From the NCBI RefSeq assembly GCF_900009145.1, contig NZ_LN889802.1, positions 305,640 through 369,639 on the forward strand: a DNA stretch of 64,000 bases. The letters run 5' to 3'. The notes under the pieces are model-generated. The model was not told the origin of the DNA. It saw only the letters and a program-made list of their open reading frames with translations, and ran no database searches. Below are positions 1 through 9,122 of this stretch, in pieces. The position numbers and the translations under genes are program-made. Each line of letters starts with the position of its first letter. Within the stretch, counting starts at the first letter, position 1. The stretch is from Planktothrix tepida PCC 9214 (GTDB lineage: Bacteria; Cyanobacteriota; Cyanobacteriia; Cyanobacteriales; Microcoleaceae).

Positions 1-15
1 GGGACGGGGGGAGAT

Positions 16-77
16 GGGAAGTAGGGGAAGTAGGGGAAGTAGGGGAAGTAGGGGAAGTAGGGGAAGTAGGGGAAGAG
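16..77. repeat. 9-bp tandem repeat (GGGAAGTAG)n
   Basis: Six perfect copies of a 9-base purine-rich unit plus a partial seventh. It sits directly upstream of the dacB-like gene. No protein or RNA function is visible; it resembles the other short tandem arrays between genes in this window. Confidence 0.9.
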
Positions 78-131
78 TTTTTCCTTTATTCTTTAGTATT
101 GGGTTGGTTTTATGTTTTTTAGCGATTAAAT

Positions 132-1454
132 ATGATTGATATTATTAGTTCGGGATTAGTGAGTGTTTGGTTGGAAATGGCAGGGGTGAATCAGGAAGGA
201 CTGAATGCCTCTGTGTTGGAGGATTTGGAAACGGAGTTATCGCAGGTGGTGTTTCCCCAACAGCCTGATCCGGTTGCGGAAGCGGTGGTGCAGCAATATT
301 TGAATCGGTTATCAGCTAAGGGACTTTCCAAGGATATACAGGGCGTTTGGGTGCAGTCAAGTTGGGTTCCCTTAGCTAAGAATTCGGGGACAACACCCCT
401 ACCCGCAGCTTCTCTGACGAAGATTGCGACTTCTTTGGCATCCCTCCAGGTCTGGAGTCCTGAACATCGGTTTGAGACGTTAATAGGGGTCACAGGGCCG
501 ATTGTTGGCGGTGTGGTACAGGGGGATTTAGTCATTACCGGGAATGGCGATCCGTTTTTTATTTGGGAAGAAGCGATCGCATTAGGAAATACTTTAAATC
601 AAATGGGAATTCGCGGGGTCGCTGGCAATTTAATCATTTCAGGTAGTTTTTATATGAATTATGAAGTTGATCCCATGAAAGCGGGTCAATTATTAAAACA
701 AGCCTTAAATTCAGCATCTTGGAATGAAGAAATTATTTACCAACATTCTCGCATGACACCGGGAACCGCTAAACCGCAAGTTTTAATTGCGGGAACGGTC
801 GTTTCTCAATTGGGGGGAGCTAATTCAACATTAATTATCCGTCATCAGTCTTTAGCTTTAGCAGAAATTATTAAACAAATGAATATTTATAGTAATAATT
901 TGATGGCTGAAATTTTAGCAGCTAATGTTGGCGGGGCTGCTACGGTTCGGCAATTAGCTGCACAAGCAGCAGGAGTTCCTATCGATGAAATTCGATTAAT
1001 TAATGGTTCGGGATTAGAACCTGAAAATCAGATTTCTCCCAGGGCTGTGGTGGGAATGTTTATGGCTTTAGCCCGATATTTACAAGATACAAATCTTACG
1101 GTTGCTGATTTATTTCCGATTTCAGGCATAGACACCCAAGGCACATTAGAAGACCGAAAAATTCCCATTTCTACTCCGGTCAAAACCGGAACCTTATCTG
1201 ATGTTAGTGCGTTAGCAGGGGTTTTACCCACCCGTGATCGCGGTTTAGTTTGGTTTGCTATTATTAATCGCGGAACGGATTTAGATGGGTTAAGAGCCGA
1301 TCAGGATTTATTATTACAACAATTGGTAAGTCAATGGGGTTCTCCTAATACTTTACCTGAATTAATTCAACCTCATATTGATAGTCATCATCCGGGTATT
1401 GGTGATTCAAATCGTAATCAAATTTTAGTCCAAACCGTTGCACCTTCTTCCTAA
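132..1454 (+). CDS. dacB: D-alanyl-D-alanine carboxypeptidase/endopeptidase (PBP4/DacB type, peptidase S13)
   Basis: A low-molecular-weight penicillin-binding protein that trims or cleaves peptidoglycan peptide cross-links in the periplasm. All three active-site motifs are present: SLTK at residues 94-97 (nucleophile Ser94, Lys97), SNN at 254-256 and KTG at 351-353. At 440 residues it is short for the family. No cleaved signal peptide is obvious; the N-terminus (MIDIISSGLVSVW) is only mildly hydrophobic. An in-frame stop at 120-122 blocks a longer start, so ATG 132 is used. The family assignment is secure; the choice between carboxypeptidase and endopeptidase activity is not. Confidence 0.88.
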   Translation: MIDIISSGLVSVWLEMAGVNQEGLNASVLEDLETELSQVVFPQQPDPVAEAVVQQYLNRLSAKGLSKDIQGVWVQSSWVPLAKNSGTTPLPAASLTKIATSLASLQVWSPEHRFETLIGVTGPIVGGVVQGDLVITGNGDPFFIWEEAIALGNTLNQMGIRGVAGNLIISGSFYMNYEVDPMKAGQLLKQALNSASWNEEIIYQHSRMTPGTAKPQVLIAGTVVSQLGGANSTLIIRHQSLALAEIIKQMNIYSNNLMAEILAANVGGAATVRQLAAQAAGVPIDEIRLINGSGLEPENQISPRAVVGMFMALARYLQDTNLTVADLFPISGIDTQGTLEDRKIPISTPVKTGTLSDVSALAGVLPTRDRGLVWFAIINRGTDLDGLRADQDLLLQQLVSQWGSPNTLPELIQPHIDSHHPGIGDSNRNQILVQTVAPSS

Positions 1455-1543
1455 AATATTATGAGAATTTTTAACATCAGATATCAGGTGTTTGATCTAA
1501 ACACCTCAACTTTTTAATGTTTGCATAAGGAGTAATAAATTTA

Positions 1544-2033
1544 ATGACTTCACCTTATCAGGGTTTAAGTATCGAAGAATGGACAACTAAAACACAAGAG
1601 TTAATTGCTGATCATCCGCTTCATTTAGAAATGATTAGAGAAATTGCTTTGAAAAGTTATTTGCTAAAGAACTACAAATGAGAGAACCTCAAGTATGGAG
1701 GGGTGGTATTAGTAAAGAAGAAAAAGATCTGGTTTATATTCCGAATCAATTTTACTCCATTTTGGTTGGATTGATCATTCAGATTGGAAAGCACAATTAT
1801 CACAAACAGGTCAAGCCGCAGGTTTAAGTGAAGAGACTTACACCTATAAGTTAATTCCTATTGTTGGAGAATATCGGTTAAATACTCCTGTCACACTGCT
1901 TAAAGGCGTTGGTAAAAAGACAGCTAAAATATTTGAAGCAGAAGGCATTAAAACAGTTCGAGAGTTGAAAAACTATCAAGGGAACAATCAAAAATTGTTG
2001 GAATTTAAACAAAAGCTGGAAAATTTAGAATAG
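1544..2033 (+). pseudogene. Type II restriction endonuclease remnant, ScaI-like
   Basis: The start has an AAGGAG site at 1527-1532 and encodes 45 residues (MTSPYQGLSIEEWTTKTQEL...) before a TGA at 1679-1681. Homologous-looking sequence continues in another frame (FAKELQMREPQVWRGGISKEEKDLVYIPNQF) and then in a third (HFGWIDHSDWKAQLSQTGQA...), ending at TAG 2031-2033. The last part includes a helix-hairpin-helix-like LLKGVGKKTAKIFEAEGIKTV. The order of pieces resembles ScaI-family nucleases, recognised from memory. At least two frame breaks and a missing central catalytic segment show it is dead. It converges tail to tail on a methyltransferase remnant, as expected for a former R-M pair. Confidence 0.6.
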
Positions 2034-2040
2034 AGTTAAT

Positions 2041-2563
2041 CTAACAAATATCCGTTACCAGATTTATAGATTCATTATAAATCAGAGGCAACAATGAAGT
2101 TTGTATTAAATTTATTCCTTCTAAATAATTTTGTATTCTTTGAGTCGCAATTTCACAATATTCGGGTTTAGTTTCAAAACCAATCACCGGACGATTTAAA
2201 CTTAAAGCTGCGATCGCAGTTGTTCCAGAACCCAAAAAAGGATCTAGAATTAAATCTCCGGTATTAGAAGAGGCTTTAATAATACGATCAATAACAGCAA
2301 TGGGAAATTGTGCCGGATGGGAAGTTCGTTCTTTAGAAGCACGATTTTTACCGGATGTAACTTTAGGAAATGACCAAACATCTGTCGGGTTTTTACCTAA
2401 TGGATTAACTTTAATTTTACCATTTTTATTTTGATATCGTTAATTTGACGCTATCAGCAGGAATTTGTTTTAAGGCTTCTAAGCAATCTAAATTATAAAT
2501 CAAGCAGTTATTAGTTTTAAAATAAGGTTCACCCAAAATTCCTATTGCTTCAGTTAAATTCAT
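2041..2563 (-). pseudogene. DNA methyltransferase remnant (N4-cytosine/N6-adenine, beta-class order), internally deleted
   Basis: Read from ATG 2563, the protein starts MNLTEAIGILGEPYFKTNN and runs to DCLEALKQIPADSVKLTIS. This is the lead-in to the catalytic (S/D)PPY region, which is missing. After a frame break the reading resumes at GKNPTDVWSFPKVTSGKNRA, then ERTSHPAQFP and the SAM-binding DPFLGSGTTAIAAL motif, ending EIATQRIQNYLEG. The order (catalytic part before the SAM motif) is that of beta-class enzymes. Loss of the catalytic centre makes methylation impossible. It was presumably the protective partner of the adjacent nuclease remnant. Confidence 0.7.
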
Positions 2564-2698
2564 TTTTCGCTTTTAGGATATAGAAAAGATTGAATCAATA
2601 TAATTATACCAAAATAATTATTTTTTTAGTAAAAGCAATAATAATTTTTTTTAAATATGCTAAACTTATTTATATGATGAACGTTAAGCTCTAATAAC

Positions 2699-2996
2699 AT
2701 GATCTCCCCTTTAACAACTCTACCCTTAGAAAACGGCGATCAATTAACTCGAATCGAATTTGAACGTCGTTATGCCACGATGTCGGATATAAAAAAAGCA
2801 GAATTGATCGAAGGAATTGTTTATATGGCAGCTAGCAGATTCAGAAGGCATTATAAAAAGCGAAGTATTTCCGGGTTTATGGTTAGATGAACAAGCCTTA
2901 TTAGCGGGTAATTTAGCTCAAGTTTTAGCGATTTTACAACAGGGAATTGCCACCGTTGAGCATCAAGATTTTGTTCAACAGTTGACTGCGAGTTAA
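2699..2996 (+). pseudogene. Uma2-family (DUF820) nuclease-like gene, internally deleted
   Basis: The first ~48 codons ([20 protein letters not shown]... [11 protein letters not shown]) match the conserved N-terminus of Uma2 proteins, which are abundant in cyanobacteria. The frame then breaks near 2833. A second frame gives the usual C-terminus ([18 protein letters not shown] ... TVEHQDFVQQLTAS) ending at TAA 2994-2996. The whole catalytic middle is missing, about 100 codons compared with a normal ~200-residue protein. An intact family member lies at 48358-49002. Nonfunctional. Confidence 0.75.
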
Positions 2997-3018
2997 CCTA
3001 AATTAGACCGATTTAAGT

Positions 3019-5730
3019 TTAATTCGATACCCAAGGCCCTATAATTGATTCACCCTGCTTTTCTTTTTCTGCTAGTTCAAAATTTAAAGTTAATAGGCGT
3101 TCTAAAATATTATCATAAAGTTTGAATTCATAGGTTTCTATCACCAGACTGTCAAGCTTTGCATGAAGTTGATAAAGCTGAGTAGAGGGCTGATCAAAAT
3201 ATTCGTTATAAAGTTTAGTAATTCCCCAATTATTTTTATCCATTTGTTTAGTCCGATAATGATGCAATTCTATAGCAGTATCTCGAATCTGTTTAACTAA
3301 ATTGGTATTAGGTTTTTGAGGAAAAGGGAAGGTTTCAAAACAAGTATTGTGAGTGTAAGCAATATCAGCTTTTAATGTGGATTTTTGGGCGTGCATCCAA
3401 ATCCGATGAACCTGGGATAATAAAACTCCTAATATATAATAGTCTTCTGTTGCCACGACTATTGATTTATCTCCCGCTAACCATTCTATAGGTGCTGGCA
3501 GAAAAATTGCCCATTTTGATACTCTAGGCACTGTAAAATAATGGGATAAATTAGCCAATGCTTTTCTCATTGCAGGTCTTTTTTCTCCAAATTTCCACCA
3601 ATTAACTTTAGTGACCTCTCTGCGATTTTTATCTCGCTCTGGTTTGACAGTATTTTGAATATGTTCAAAAGGTAGCTGATAATAACTAGCCTCTTCAAAA
3701 GTCATATCATTAAAATCAATAATCCACCTATCCGGTAATCCATGAGGGTTTTTGGCTAAATTTGAACCCATTGAAAAAAGTTTAAGAACTTCTTGATTTT
3801 TTGAATCCGCTTTTATCCATTCTTTAACCTGATTTTCAGTGACAATAAATCCCATCCCCACAGGAATGATACCCTGAAAACATTGATTTAGATTAGCTGA
3901 TAAGCGAACAGCTTGAGAAACATCGGTATTACAATTTAGAGAAGAATTAATAGATAAAACTTCTTGATTATCTAAATAATATTGTTGGGGTTTTTGCTTA
4001 CTCCAGTTAACAAGACTGACGTGAACCGCAGCTTCTCCAGACCAAGGTTGAGTTGAAATTGCATTATAGATATAACCGCCATTTTGAGTAATGTAATCTA
4101 ATGCAGCGATTCTACTTTTTCCTTGACTAATTGAGTTAGTCGCTACTAACCCGGCTCTTCCATTTTCATTAAGATGATCCTGTGCCAAACGAAACCAATA
4201 CGCACAAAAATCAACTGAATCTTTTACATCTGAAAATCGTTTAAAGACTTGATCAATATATTGATCACCGAGTTGAGTTCTGATATGTTTACCGCCTAAA
4301 AATGGGGGATTACCAATAATTGCATCGGCTGGATACCACTCATTTAAAAGTGCATCTTTACAAGTAATATTTTCATCTAAAGTATCTAAAGGTAATGCGG
4401 ATTCAGTCAACCCTAATTTGTCAATTGCTATTTTTCGGGCGATGAGTAATGTCACCTTTGCTAATTCAACAGCGAAAGGATTATTATCAATCCCATAAAA
4501 TTGCTTGGGACTTACTTTTCCCGCCGGAATTGGAGAAGATTTCTGAAATTCTGCTAGTTTATCTAATAATAATTGTTCGGTTTGTTTAAGCTCCTGATAA
4601 GCAATATAAAGAAAATTACCCGACCCACAAGCGGGATCAAGTACCCGATAATTTGCCATTTCATCATGCAGTAAAGTTAATTCTTCAATCGTAGTTGTTG
4701 CTTCAATTCTCTCTTCCCAATATTCTGTAATTGTGGGATAAACAATTTTCATAATATCATTTTCAGACGTAAAATGGATACCATACTTGTGGCGTTCCTC
4801 TTCATTAACTGTGCCTTCAAATATGTTACCAAAAATTGCAGGTCTAACTTTACTCCAGTCTTGTTCAGCCGCAGCTTTTAAATATTCTAATTCCTTTCGC
4901 GTTAGATCAATTTCATGGACAACCGAGAATAATCCCCCGTTAAAATATTGTACTTCTTTATAACGACGACCCACAGTTACTACCCCTGGAAGGTTCATGT
5001 GTCTAAATAAACCATCCGATAAAACTTCGTATGTACTTTGTCCATTCATGCACTCATCAATGCACTCCATAAAACGATTAGGGGGTAATAAATTTCTACT
5101 TTGAGCAAACATAGCAACGACACACTGAAGAATAAATTGTTGTGCTGTTTGTTCACTAAAACCTGCTTTTTTAGAGCGATTTTTGAGTTCTTGAAATAAT
5201 TCTCCCATCCTCCGAGCCGCTAATGCTGTAACTTGAACTTGGTTGTTTCTAAATTTTGGAATTTCAGGCGTAAATTCCATGAATTTAAAAGCGTCTAACC
5301 GTTCAGGAAGCTCTTGGAGAGTAATAATATCTACGGGGGTATCAATTTGAATGCTAAAATCATAAATCCAGAATTCATCAAAATTGCAGAGTATTACATA
5401 CTTAGGAAACACAGGTAAACATTGACAATATCTCCAAGCTTGACCATAATGTTTATTCAGTTTTTTCTCCTTACGAGACTTCATCTCAATTAATACAGAA
5501 CCCAAGCGATCACGCTGCCACCATAAATCAGCAAAACCCATATTTCCTTTTTGGCTACTTTTAGGTATAGGGAGATCAAATTGTGCATTAACTTCTTTGA
5601 GTCCTTTATGTCCAAAGGCTTGAAAAAACTTGATTAAAAACTCAGGTGAATCTTGCCTTTCTCTACCTTCAGTAATATGTTGTTCACAAAAATTAATAAA
5701 TTCATAAATACTCTCACGGGTCGCTGCCAT
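3019..5730 (-). CDS. Type IIL/IIG restriction-modification enzyme, MmeI-like (nuclease, methyltransferase and specificity in one chain)
   Basis: A 903-residue single-chain enzyme expected to methylate adenine at its target and cut at a distance. The N-terminal PD-(D/E)xK nuclease shows Asp68 (GFADLWW) and Glu82-x-Lys84 (IEMKS). A helical spacer follows. The gamma-type methyltransferase has DPACGSG at 365-371 (SAM binding) and the catalytic NPPF at 474-477. The C-terminal ~300 residues, including VPRVSKWAIFLPAP, should carry target recognition. Length and domain order match the MmeI family and no break is seen. It stands alone next to two dead R-M genes and needs no separate methyltransferase. 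The target sequence cannot be predicted. Confidence 0.85.
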   Translation of the reverse strand: MAATRESIYEFINFCEQHITEGRERQDSPEFLIKFFQAFGHKGLKEVNAQFDLPIPKSSQKGNMGFADLWWQRDRLGSVLIEMKSRKEKKLNKHYGQAWRYCQCLPVFPKYVILCNFDEFWIYDFSIQIDTPVDIITLQELPERLDAFKFMEFTPEIPKFRNNQVQVTALAARRMGELFQELKNRSKKAGFSEQTAQQFILQCVVAMFAQSRNLLPPNRFMECIDECMNGQSTYEVLSDGLFRHMNLPGVVTVGRRYKEVQYFNGGLFSVVHEIDLTRKELEYLKAAAEQDWSKVRPAIFGNIFEGTVNEEERHKYGIHFTSENDIMKIVYPTITEYWEERIEATTTIEELTLLHDEMANYRVLDPACGSGNFLYIAYQELKQTEQLLLDKLAEFQKSSPIPAGKVSPKQFYGIDNNPFAVELAKVTLLIARKIAIDKLGLTESALPLDTLDENITCKDALLNEWYPADAIIGNPPFLGGKHIRTQLGDQYIDQVFKRFSDVKDSVDFCAYWFRLAQDHLNENGRAGLVATNSISQGKSRIAALDYITQNGGYIYNAISTQPWSGEAAVHVSLVNWSKQKPQQYYLDNQEVLSINSSLNCNTDVSQAVRLSANLNQCFQGIIPVGMGFIVTENQVKEWIKADSKNQEVLKLFSMGSNLAKNPHGLPDRWIIDFNDMTFEEASYYQLPFEHIQNTVKPERDKNRREVTKVNWWKFGEKRPAMRKALANLSHYFTVPRVSKWAIFLPAPIEWLAGDKSIVVATEDYYILGVLLSQVHRIWMHAQKSTLKADIAYTHNTCFETFPFPQKPNTNLVKQIRDTAIELHHYRTKQMDKNNWGITKLYNEYFDQPSTQLYQLHAKLDSLVIETYEFKLYDNILERLLTLNFELAEKEKQGESIIGPWVSN

Positions 5731-5954
5731 AACTTCTGATCCTAATAGAAAAGCATTTCGAGTAGATAAAAATCATAATAGCTTATAAAAGAGCTTTGTC
5801 CAAGTTTTTCTAGTGTTAAACTTCTTAAATACTAAAATGGTAGAGGTTAATCATTAATTTATGGTGCGTGATGGTGGAAGGGTGAGAAAATCTGATTCCT
5901 AAGCTCTACAAGTGTTAAAATTTTTGATATTGTCAAAAATGAGATGAGAAAAAT

Positions 5955-7868
5955 ATGAGTAAGAAAACTGCACCTTATGGATCTTGGAAATCTCCCATTA
6001 CCACAGATTTAATTGTAGAAGGAACTGTAGGACTCGGTGGTTTAACGTGGGATGGCGATAATATTTATTGGATAGAAGGACGGCCATCAGAAGCGGGACG
6101 AAGTGTGATTGTGCGTCTGACACCTGATAATCAATTAAATGATGTCACACCTCAATCCTTTAATGCTAGAACTCGTGTTCATGAATATGGTGGGGGTTCT
6201 TATACCGTTGATCAAGGAAATGTTTATTTTTCAAATTTCGTGGATCAACGTCTTTATCAACAGAAAATTCAAGGGAAAAATATACCTTATGAAGTTACTC
6301 CAGAACCCCTGACCCCAGAAGGAGACTATCGTTATGCAGATGGGGTAATTGATACCCAAAATCAACGGTTAATTTGTGTTCGAGAAGATCATACGCAAGG
6401 GGGAGAACCTGTTAATACAATTGTTAGTATTAATCTGAATAATAGTGAGGATATTCGGGTTTTAGTCGAGGGTAATGATTTTTATGCCTTTCCCCGTTTA
6501 AGTCCCAATGGTAACAAATTATCTTGGATTTCATGGAATCATCCGAATATGCCTTGGGATGGTACAGAATTATGGGTTGCTGATGTTAATTCCGAGGGGT
6601 TGTTAGGAGAAAAAATCTTAATTGCGGGAGGTTTAGAAGAATCTATTTTTCAACCCCAATGGTCGCCAGATGGGATATTATATTTTGTTAGCGATCGCTC
6701 GAATTGGTGGAACTTATATCGCTATACTGGAACAATAGAACCCTTACATCCAATAGCGGCAGAATTTGGTTTACCCCTTTGGGTATTTGGAATGTCAACC
6801 TATGGGTTTAGTTCTGCTGAAAAGATTATTTGTACCTACAGTAAAAATGGAAATTCCTATCTAGCAAGTTTAGATACTAAAACTCTGCAATTACAGGATA
6901 TTGAGACACCTTACACAGTAATTGATGGCTTAACCGTTTCAGGAAATCAAGTATTATTTATTGGCAGTTCTCCCACAGAAAGCAGTGCTATTGTCAAACT
7001 CAATTTAGAGACGGGAGAACTGGAAGTATTAAGACGTTCTAGTCAAATTGTCCTCGATAAAGGCTATTTATCTGTACCTCAACCGATAGAATTTCCTACA
7101 GAAAATGGGAAAACGGCTTATGGATTTTTCTATCCGCCTCAAAACAAAGATTATCAAGCTTCAGAATCAGAAAAACCACCTTTAGTTGTTAAGAGTCATG
7201 GGGGGCCAACGGCAGCTACTTCGAGTAGTTTAAGCTTAAAAAATCAATATTGGACAAGTCGGGGATTTGCGGTTTTAGATGTTAATTATGGGGGAAGTAC
7301 AGGTTACGGACGAGAGTATCGTCAACGGTTAAATAAAAGTTGGGGAATTGTGGATGTTGATGATTGCTGTAATGGGGCAAAATATCTAGCAGAACAGGGT
7401 TTAGTTGATGGAAATCGCATGGCAATTGCGGGGGGAAGTGCAGGTGGTTATACCACTTTATGCGCTTTAACTTTTAAGGATGTTTTCAAGGCTGGGGCGA
7501 GTTATTATGGTGTGAGTGATTTAGAAGCTTTAGCAACGGATACCCATAAATTTGAAGCTCGTTATTTGGATAAATTAATAGGGGATTATCCTGAAGAAAA
7601 GGCTATTTATCAACAGCGTTCTCCCATTCATTATGTCGATCAATTATCTTGTCCGGTGATATTTTTTCAAGGGTCAGAGGATAAAATTGTTCCTCCTAAC
7701 CAAGCCGAAATGATGGTAGCAGCTTTAAAAGCAAAAGGTGTTACTGTAGAATACGTTTTGTTTGAAGGAGAACAACACGGTTTCAGAAAAGCCGAAAATA
7801 TTAAACGCGCCATTGATGGTGAATTTGGTTTTTATGCCAAAGTCTTCAATTTCCAACCTGCAAAATAA
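5955..7868 (+). CDS. S9-family prolyl oligopeptidase / acylaminoacyl-peptidase-like serine peptidase
   Basis: Cuts short peptides, typically in the cytoplasm. The N-terminal ~390 residues form a WD/beta-propeller-like region (repeated xxxLSPNGxxLxWIS, QPQWSPDGxLYFVSDR). The C-terminal alpha/beta-hydrolase has HGGP at 415-418 (oxyanion region), the nucleophile elbow GGSAGG with Ser495, Asp576 (GSEDKIVPP) and His608 (GEQHGF), so the triad is complete. At 637 residues it is normal for the family. There is no signal peptide. The exact substrate (dipeptidyl versus acylaminoacyl) is unknown. Confidence 0.87.
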   Translation: MSKKTAPYGSWKSPITTDLIVEGTVGLGGLTWDGDNIYWIEGRPSEAGRSVIVRLTPDNQLNDVTPQSFNARTRVHEYGGGSYTVDQGNVYFSNFVDQRLYQQKIQGKNIPYEVTPEPLTPEGDYRYADGVIDTQNQRLICVREDHTQGGEPVNTIVSINLNNSEDIRVLVEGNDFYAFPRLSPNGNKLSWISWNHPNMPWDGTELWVADVNSEGLLGEKILIAGGLEESIFQPQWSPDGILYFVSDRSNWWNLYRYTGTIEPLHPIAAEFGLPLWVFGMSTYGFSSAEKIICTYSKNGNSYLASLDTKTLQLQDIETPYTVIDGLTVSGNQVLFIGSSPTESSAIVKLNLETGELEVLRRSSQIVLDKGYLSVPQPIEFPTENGKTAYGFFYPPQNKDYQASESEKPPLVVKSHGGPTAATSSSLSLKNQYWTSRGFAVLDVNYGGSTGYGREYRQRLNKSWGIVDVDDCCNGAKYLAEQGLVDGNRMAIAGGSAGGYTTLCALTFKDVFKAGASYYGVSDLEALATDTHKFEARYLDKLIGDYPEEKAIYQQRSPIHYVDQLSCPVIFFQGSEDKIVPPNQAEMMVAALKAKGVTVEYVLFEGEQHGFRKAENIKRAIDGEFGFYAKVFNFQPAK

Positions 7869-8002
7869 ATCCATTTAACTTTAGGGTTCTGGTCTTATTA
7901 TCCTATTCTTATGGGGGGTTTGAGACCAAATCCTAATATTTTTTACAGATCCGATAGGGATTGTTATAATAGTTGATGAACAGAAATTTTTTTATGAGTA
8001 AT

Positions 8003-8497
8003 TTATTCACCTGCTGCTTGCAAAATAGTTGTGTATAACTCTTGACTAACTCGAAAGTCAGCTTGGTTAATGAGTTGGTCAAGAAGTGGTTTAAGATTTA
8101 AGACAAAACCATTCCGTTTAGCTTGTAGTAATACTCCTAGTAAACCTGTTACTTTTAACCTATATTCTGCTGCTAACAATCTACCTCGACGTTCATCCAT
8201 TAACAGAAGGTCTGCACTTAATTCTAAACTCAGTACAATCGCTTCAGCTTCACCTAAATCAATATTTTCTTGGCTTTCTAATATTTCTGTTACTCGCTCA
8301 TAATTGATGACAGATTGAGTGACAATCCAAGGTAATGTTTGAACTTCTACAGCACCAGGAACTAGAGATTCAACTCCTACCATTTCATTATAAACGGCTG
8401 TGGGAATGAGTACACGAGTATAAAGTTTTTCTAGCAGTTCTAATTGCCCAATTGCTGCTAAATTGGTAATAGGTGAAGTATCACTAACAACAATCAC
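8003..8497 (-). CDS. DUF3368 PIN-like toxin of a toxin-antitoxin pair
   Basis: A 164-residue protein starting MIVVSDTSPITNLAAIGQLELL, the typical opening of DUF3368 proteins. These are PIN-fold relatives thought to act as RNases. Acidic residues in VVSDTSP, LGEAEAIVLSLEL and LLMDERRGR form the likely metal site. It overlaps the upstream antitoxin gene by 4 bases, so the two are translationally coupled. Toxicity is inferred from family and context. Confidence 0.78.
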   Translation of the reverse strand: MIVVSDTSPITNLAAIGQLELLEKLYTRVLIPTAVYNEMVGVESLVPGAVEVQTLPWIVTQSVINYERVTEILESQENIDLGEAEAIVLSLELSADLLLMDERRGRLLAAEYRLKVTGLLGVLLQAKRNGFVLNLKPLLDQLINQADFRVSQELYTTILQAAGE

Positions 8498-8739
8498 AAT
8501 AACCCCATGGATTGCAATGTTTTTATATCGGCTTCAAAATCCTCTACATCATAGTTGATACACAAACCTCTTTTAGCAAGTTCATGTTGAAACTCAATCA
8601 CAGTTAGCTTAGTCCAAGTCCGAGCTTTACCACTACTAATTTTTTCTTGCTGATATAGCAAAATAGCAATTTCTAACTTCAATTCATCCTCAGTCATCTT
8701 TGTGGCTCGGAGGATATCATCAGGAATCAGAACACTCAT
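8494..8739 (-). CDS. UPF0175-family antitoxin
   Basis: An 81-residue protein (MSVLIPDDILRATKMTEDEL...) matching the UPF0175 family, which is routinely encoded just upstream of DUF3368 toxins in cyanobacteria. It is expected to bind the toxin and probably repress its own promoter. The KMTEDELKLEIAILLYQQ and KLTVIEFQHELAKRG segments look like the helices of this small DNA-binding family. Its stop codon overlaps the toxin start by 4 bases. Confidence 0.8.
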   Translation of the reverse strand: MSVLIPDDILRATKMTEDELKLEIAILLYQQEKISSGKARTWTKLTVIEFQHELAKRGLCINYDVEDFEADIKTLQSMGLL

Positions 8740-8848
8740 CAGGGTTGTACCTAAAATGATCGATAATATAATTTTAGTATAAGCGATGATATTGAATTGG
8801 TGATGTTTTTTCCAAATTCCGCATCATTTTCAGTTTTATGAATAATTT

Positions 8849-9016
8849 TTAAATTTCTTTAGAAACAGAACGCCGTTTTCTAATTCCTTTGGTTAAAATT
8901 GCTAATAAAAATCCCATTAAAAACGATAATTCTAACGCTGGATTTTGAGTTGTTAACAAAAACGAGCCGATAATTGAAACAAGGGCTAAAGTATATACAA
9001 TGTGTTTGGGTTTCAT
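8849..9016 (-). CDS. Small two-segment membrane protein, hypothetical
   Basis: A 55-codon frame from ATG 9016: MKPKHIVYTLALVSIIGSFL, a polar turn (TTQNPALEL), a second hydrophobic stretch (SFLMGFLLAILT) and a basic tail (KGIRKRRSVSKEI). It has two predicted membrane helices with positive charges at both ends, consistent with a small inner or thylakoid membrane protein. It lies between the toxin-antitoxin pair and miaB, divergent from miaB. No family is recognised. The membrane-like composition suggests a real gene, but this is not proven. Confidence 0.5.
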   Translation of the reverse strand: MKPKHIVYTLALVSIIGSFLLTTQNPALELSFLMGFLLAILTKGIRKRRSVSKEI

Positions 9017-9122
9017 CGTTCTGAACTGTCAATGTCACAAACCTAGACAAAATGAATTATAATAAACGATGTAGAAAAGCTGAATGAACCTTTCTACAGA
9101 AATAGGATACTTCTGAAATTCG

